DNA from: an uncultured Lachnospiraceae bacterium
GTDB lineage: Bacteria > Bacillota_A > Clostridia > Lachnospirales > Lachnospiraceae
Direction: 5' to 3'
Assembly: GCA_947302185.1 (NCBI GenBank)
Contig: CAMYVI010000092.1
Location: 1 to 9,165 of the forward strand
Length of the DNA stretch: 9,165 nt
Part shown: positions 6,608 to 9,165 of the stretch, in pieces
Layout: every line of letters starts with the position of its first letter
Position numbering within the stretch: the first letter of the stretch is position 1
Program-made: the position numbers and the translations under genes
The notes under the pieces: model-generated
The model's input: the letters and a program-made list of their open reading frames with translations, nothing else
Told to the model about the DNA's origin: nothing
The model's database searches: none

Positions 6608-6643
6608 ATCTGTTTTTCTCCGGTATTTCCGCCGGGGGGCCGG

Positions 6644-8092
6644 TTATTTCAGTGCTGCAAGTACCTTTAGAAGATAATCCCAAGTCCTCTGTGCCGAAGA
6701 AATCGACAGCTTCTCATCAGGAGTATGTATATCTAACATATCCGGACCTATGGAAACGGCGTCGAGACCTTCAAGCTTATCGGCAAAAACTCCGCATTCA
6801 AGGCCTGCATGAATCACATTGACTGCAGGTCTGCTGCCGGTTATCTCCTCATAGACATCGGCCATGACCTTTTGCAGTCCGGAATTTTCATTATACTCCC
6901 AGGCAGGGAATGAATAGGACGTCTGGGTGGAGCCGCCCATGTATTTCGCAAGACTGCGGATCTGTGCTGCCACAAAATCTTTTTCGCTCGTAAGAGAGCT
7001 TCTTATCATCGATGTCGTAAGGAACTGTGTCTGTCCGGTCTTGATGATGCCGAGGTTGGTTGATGTCTGCACAAGGCCTTTGCTTATGCCGCTCATATGC
7101 TGTACGCCGTTCGGTATGTGCATGAGGAACATTATCACATTGCTCTGGCTGTCAGGATCCATAACGGATACTTTATGAGTATGTCCGCTCTCCAGTTTTA
7201 TGGTAAGACCTTCGTCAGTACCGGCATATTCTTTTCGGATAGAAGCGACAAATTCTTTTGTAAATTCTTTTGCAGCTTCAAGATCATCTTCGTCGATCAC
7301 GAGATGAGCCTTTGCTGCCGACGGGATGACGTTGTCCTTGCCTCCTCCGCTCACATCGCAGAGTGAAAAAGCGATTTTTCTGTCGAGTTCATAAAGATAT
7401 CTTCCGATAAGCTTATTGGCATTGATTCTTCCTTTTGCGATCTCTTCGCCGGAGTGTCCGCCTTTTAGCCCGCCGATATCCAGGAGTACCGGCATTCCTT
7501 TTATTACAGCTCTGCCAATCGGAATAGAGGTGGTAATGGAGGATGCACCGGCACAGCCTGCTGTAATAATGCCTTCCTTCTCCGAATCGAGATTGATCAT
7601 CACTCTGCCGTCAAGGAACTGCGGGTCAAGAGCGCCGGCGCCAACGAGACCTGTTTCCTCATCTACAGTAAAGACGCATTCAAGCGGCGGATGAACAATC
7701 GAATCATCATCGAGAATCGCGAGCATATAGGCAACAGCTATCCCGTCATCTCCGCCGAGGGTCGTTCCGTCTGCCGTGATGTAGTCATCTTCGATGGTAA
7801 GGACTATCGGATCTGTTTCAAAATTATGTCTGACGCCGGGAGCCGAAGCACAGACCATATCCATATGACCCTGAAGAATAACAATAGCGGATTCCTCATA
7901 ACCTTCAGAACCCGGTTTCTTCATAATAACATTGCCTTCCTCATCGGCAATGGCGTCAAAGTTATGGTCTATTGCGAATTGGACCAGATACTCAGTCATG
8001 GCCTGAGTATCGCCGGAGCCACGTGGAATTGCAGAAATCTCCTCGAAATAGTGGAATACTTTTTTCGGTTCTAATTCAGTTAAAATTCCCAT
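6644..8092 (-). CDS. pepD: Aminoacyl-histidine dipeptidase (PepD/M20C metallopeptidase)
   Basis: M20C enzymes are cytoplasmic di-zinc dipeptidases that cleave Xaa-His and other dipeptides, recycling amino acids. The 482-residue length matches the family (about 485). The metal-site motifs are complete: LQGHMDMV (His76, Asp78), TLGGDDG (Asp115), TVDEETG (Glu145 as base, Glu146 as ligand), INLDSE (Asp169) and DIHTPDE (His456). These sit at a nearly constant offset of 4-5 residues from the ligand numbering I recall for Vibrio PepD. The HAGLECG segment (428-434) is also typical. The ATG at 8092-8090 has AAAGGAG at 8104-8098 with five bases of spacing. It is the first gene after an intrinsic terminator and probably leads the operon with the alarmone synthetase and methyltransferase. 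Substrate range cannot be read from sequence; it may act as a broad dipeptidase. Confidence 0.94.
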   Translation of the reverse strand: MGILTELEPKKVFHYFEEISAIPRGSGDTQAMTEYLVQFAIDHNFDAIADEEGNVIMKKPGSEGYEESAIVILQGHMDMVCASAPGVRHNFETDPIVLTIEDDYITADGTTLGGDDGIAVAYMLAILDDDSIVHPPLECVFTVDEETGLVGAGALDPQFLDGRVMINLDSEKEGIITAGCAGASSITTSIPIGRAVIKGMPVLLDIGGLKGGHSGEEIAKGRINANKLIGRYLYELDRKIAFSLCDVSGGGKDNVIPSAAKAHLVIDEDDLEAAKEFTKEFVASIRKEYAGTDEGLTIKLESGHTHKVSVMDPDSQSNVIMFLMHIPNGVQHMSGISKGLVQTSTNLGIIKTGQTQFLTTSMIRSSLTSEKDFVAAQIRSLAKYMGGSTQTSYSFPAWEYNENSGLQKVMADVYEEITGSRPAVNVIHAGLECGVFADKLEGLDAVSIGPDMLDIHTPDEKLSISSAQRTWDYLLKVLAALK

Positions 8093-8116
8093 AGTCTCTC
8101 CTTTCTTGATTTATAG

Positions 8117-8146
8117 AAAAAGAGGGATGCCACTGACATCCCCCTT
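8117..8146 (-). terminator. Rho-independent terminator after the coiled-coil protein gene
   Basis: On the minus strand a ten-pair stem forms between 8146-8137 (AAGGGGGATG) and 8129-8120 (CATCCCTCTT) around a seven-base loop. There is one G-T pair in the stem. A run of T follows immediately. It starts 18 bases after the stop codon of the upstream gene and ends about 25 bases before the pepD ATG. Confidence 0.88.
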
Positions 8147-8147
8147 C

Positions 8148-8175
8148 GTTAAACATGATTCAGATTATTCGTCAT
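8148..8175 (-). promoter_or_regulatory. Candidate promoter for the pepD operon, overlapping the end of the upstream gene
   Basis: On the minus strand ATGACG (8175-8170, four of six against TTGACA) and TTTAAC (8153-8148, four of six against TATAAT) are 16 bases apart. A start would fall near 8141, inside the 5' arm of the terminator stem. Transcripts from here would keep only about five of the ten stem pairs and might escape termination. The match is modest and the idea is inference. Confidence 0.25.
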
Positions 8176-8827
8176 AATCATCGTAGTCCATATCGTCCTC
8201 TTCGTCGTCGATATCGTCCTCATCCTCGTCGTCAAGTTCATAGTCATCGTCATCATCATAATAATCCGACTGGTCGACAGGACGGGATGTCTGCGGGGAG
8301 AGCTGCATACGGTTCTGTCTTACGGTTTCGTATGCGCCCTGAAGAGCGTCTATAAATGCCTTGTACTTCATGCCGGCGTCCTGAATGGTTGAACCGGTAA
8401 CGACTTCGATATTGGCAAGCATTTCATCTGTATAAGTAAGCGCGGAAAGTCTTATGTTGTTCGCATCCTGCGTAGCGGAATCAAGAATGCCCTGTGCCTG
8501 CTGATTAGCTTTATTAATGGTATCGTTTGCCTGAGCGTATGCCTGCTGCATGACTTCATGCTGGCTTACGAGCTCTTTGGCTCTCGTCTCGGCGTTGGCG
8601 ATAATCCCGTCTGCTTTGGCCTGTGCATCCGCTAATATCGCGTCTTTATTGGAAATGATTTTCTGGTAACGCTTGATCTCATCAGGCGTCTTCAGTCTCA
8701 GCTCCCTCAGGAGTTCTTCCAACTCTTCTTTATTGACCACGATCTTGGTTGTGGAAAGCGGCTGAAATTTACAGCTGTCGACATACTCTTCAATTTCTTC
8801 GATGATCTGTTCACTCCTGCTCGCCAT
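8165..8827 (-). CDS. Coiled-coil protein with a highly acidic C-terminal tail, function unknown
   Basis: The 220-residue soluble protein has a short N-terminal region with KELEELLREL-like charged helices. A long Ala/Gln/Glu-rich helical stretch at about 48-140 is rich in heptad-like spacing. A second helix covers about 145-175, and a tail begins near residue 185. Of the last 34 residues 25 are Asp or Glu, and no Lys or Arg follows Arg182. The helical part resembles the stalk-type helices of ATP synthase b or V-type H subunits and of DivIVA-like proteins. Relatives are often labelled as ATPase subunit H on that basis, but no ATPase function is shown. AAGGAG at 8840-8835, seven bases from the ATG, supports the start. 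It follows coaD after 71 bp and is closed by a terminator. A scaffold or cell-pole role is possible but unproven. Confidence 0.85.
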   Translation of the reverse strand: MASRSEQIIEEIEEYVDSCKFQPLSTTKIVVNKEELEELLRELRLKTPDEIKRYQKIISNKDAILADAQAKADGIIANAETRAKELVSQHEVMQQAYAQANDTINKANQQAQGILDSATQDANNIRLSALTYTDEMLANIEVVTGSTIQDAGMKYKAFIDALQGAYETVRQNRMQLSPQTSRPVDQSDYYDDDDDYELDDEDEDDIDDEEDDMDYDDYDE

Positions 8828-8848
8828 TAATTGTCTCCTTATACCCGG

Positions 8849-8860
8849 TTTTATATAAAA
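8849..8860. repeat. Twelve-base perfect palindrome TTTTATATAAAA
   Basis: This AT-only palindrome lies just upstream of the ribosome binding site of the coiled-coil protein gene. It may hold a -10-like TATATA on the minus strand, but no matching -35 box is visible. Confidence 0.4.
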
Positions 8861-8866
8861 TCAATT

Positions 8867-8881
8867 GAGAATTGAATTCTC
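8867..8881. repeat. Fifteen-base inverted repeat in the coaD to coiled-coil gene gap
   Basis: The plus strand reads GAGAATTGAATTCTC: perfect seven-base arms around a single central G. In RNA it would fold as a short hairpin, but no good T run follows. It could be an operator for a dimeric regulator or a weak end signal for coaD. Confidence 0.45.
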
Positions 8882-8886
8882 TAAAC

Positions 8887-8897
8887 GGGAACTTCCC
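8887..8897. repeat. Eleven-base inverted repeat just after coaD
   Basis: The plus strand reads GGGAACTTCCC: five-base arms around a central C, one base after the coaD stop codon. Its centre is 18 bp from that of the neighbouring 15-base inverted repeat. Confidence 0.4.
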
Positions 8898-8898
8898 A

Positions 8899-9165
8899 TC
8901 AGCGCCTGGCTTCAAGCTTCTTCGTCAATGCTTCCGCAACAACAGGGGGAACAAATTGTTCTATGGAAGCACCATATGCAGCGACCTCCTTCACGGTCGT
9001 TGAACTGAGATATGCATATTCCAAGCTGGTAATAAGAAACATAGTGTCAATGTCCGGAGCAAGAATCCTGTTGGTCTGAGCCATCGAGAGCTCATATTCA
9101 AAGTCAGTAATTGCTCGCAAACCCCTTATTATGACCTGTGCGTTACATTCCCGAACAAAGTTCAC
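8899..9165 (-). CDS. coaD: Phosphopantetheine adenylyltransferase (CoaD), C-terminal part
   Basis: CoaD adenylates 4'-phosphopantetheine to dephospho-CoA, the second-last step of coenzyme A synthesis, in the cytoplasm. The visible 88 residues cover the C-terminal half of a roughly 160-residue enzyme. They include [14 protein letters not shown], with the conserved RGLR arginines and acidic FEYE, then MAQTNR and the closing [12 protein letters not shown], the usual SSxxVKE nucleotide-binding segment. The gene enters at the window edge: the first codon seen (GTG at 9165) is an internal Val, not a start, because the preceding adenylyltransferase HxGH region is missing. It ends with TGA at 8901-8899. 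The coiled-coil protein gene follows after a 71-bp palindrome-rich gap, and the two may be co-transcribed up to the terminator near 8120. Confidence 0.95.
   Translation of the reverse strand: MNFVRECNAQVIIRGLRAITDFEYELSMAQTNRILAPDIDTMFLITSLEYAYLSSTTVKEVAAYGASIEQFVPPVVAEALTKKLEARR

Noticed and set aside
6608..6643. Hairpin between pepD and the alarmone synthetase (repeated CCGG)
   Set aside because: Only four-base arms and no T run, so it is not a terminator.
7691..8074. 127-codon open frame on the plus strand
   Set aside because: It is antisense to the metal-site region of pepD. The pepD frame explains the conservation.
8110..8115. TATAAA as the pepD -10 box
   Set aside because: The transcript would start inside the Shine-Dalgarno sequence, leaving no usable leader.
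8165..8270. GAT/GAC/GAA-rich tract as a simple repeat array
   Set aside because: The unit is irregular and in frame, and it encodes the acidic tail, so it is coding sequence, not a tandem repeat.
9163..9165. GTG as the start of an 88-residue protein
   Set aside because: The reading frame is the C-terminal half of CoaD cut by the window edge. The codon is an internal valine.

Overview
The window is a compact bacterial chromosome segment in which every supported gene lies on the minus strand, so transcription reads from high to low coordinates. The gene content points to a low-to-medium-GC Clostridia-type Firmicute, probably Lachnospiraceae. The clues are a short HisG paired with HisZ, the Gram-positive resolvase RecU, a stand-alone alarmone synthetase, and a coaD-linked coiled-coil protein with an acidic tail. 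The lineage is inferred from remembered family features, because no search could be run. I see no mobile element, CRISPR array, tRNA, rRNA or phage gene.

Layout in transcription order. (1) 9165-8165: the 3' part of coaD (coenzyme A synthesis), a palindrome-rich 71-bp gap, then a coiled-coil protein with a very acidic C-terminus. A clear intrinsic terminator (8146-8117) closes this unit. (2) 8092-4286: pepD-like dipeptidase, small (p)ppGpp synthetase and an RsmF-type rRNA m5C methyltransferase. They are closely spaced (36 and 12 nt) and look like one operon. (3) 4208-1435: a two-pass membrane protein of unknown function, an RluA-family pseudouridine synthase, signal peptidase I (lepB) and RecU. 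Their junctions (ATGA overlap, short gap, TGATG overlap) indicate translational coupling. (4) 1342-1: hisZ and the start of hisG, overlapping by ATGA. Together they encode the two-subunit ATP phosphoribosyltransferase that opens histidine synthesis.

The most notable observation is that the pseudouridine synthase gene is interrupted by an in-frame TAA at 2697-2695. The same frame then continues for 41 codons with the conserved C-terminal QMLHA motif and stops at 2571-2569, 25 nt before lepB. The full-length gene is therefore 2569-3606 with one internal ochre codon. It is a recent nonsense mutation, a sequence error, or less likely a read-through codon.

Otherwise the window is mostly housekeeping: rRNA modification, ribosome-linked stress signalling, protein export, recombination, peptide turnover and amino acid or cofactor synthesis. 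I found no convincing new multi-gene system. The genes least explained by known function are the membrane protein at 3603-4208 and the acidic-tailed coiled-coil protein at 8165-8827.
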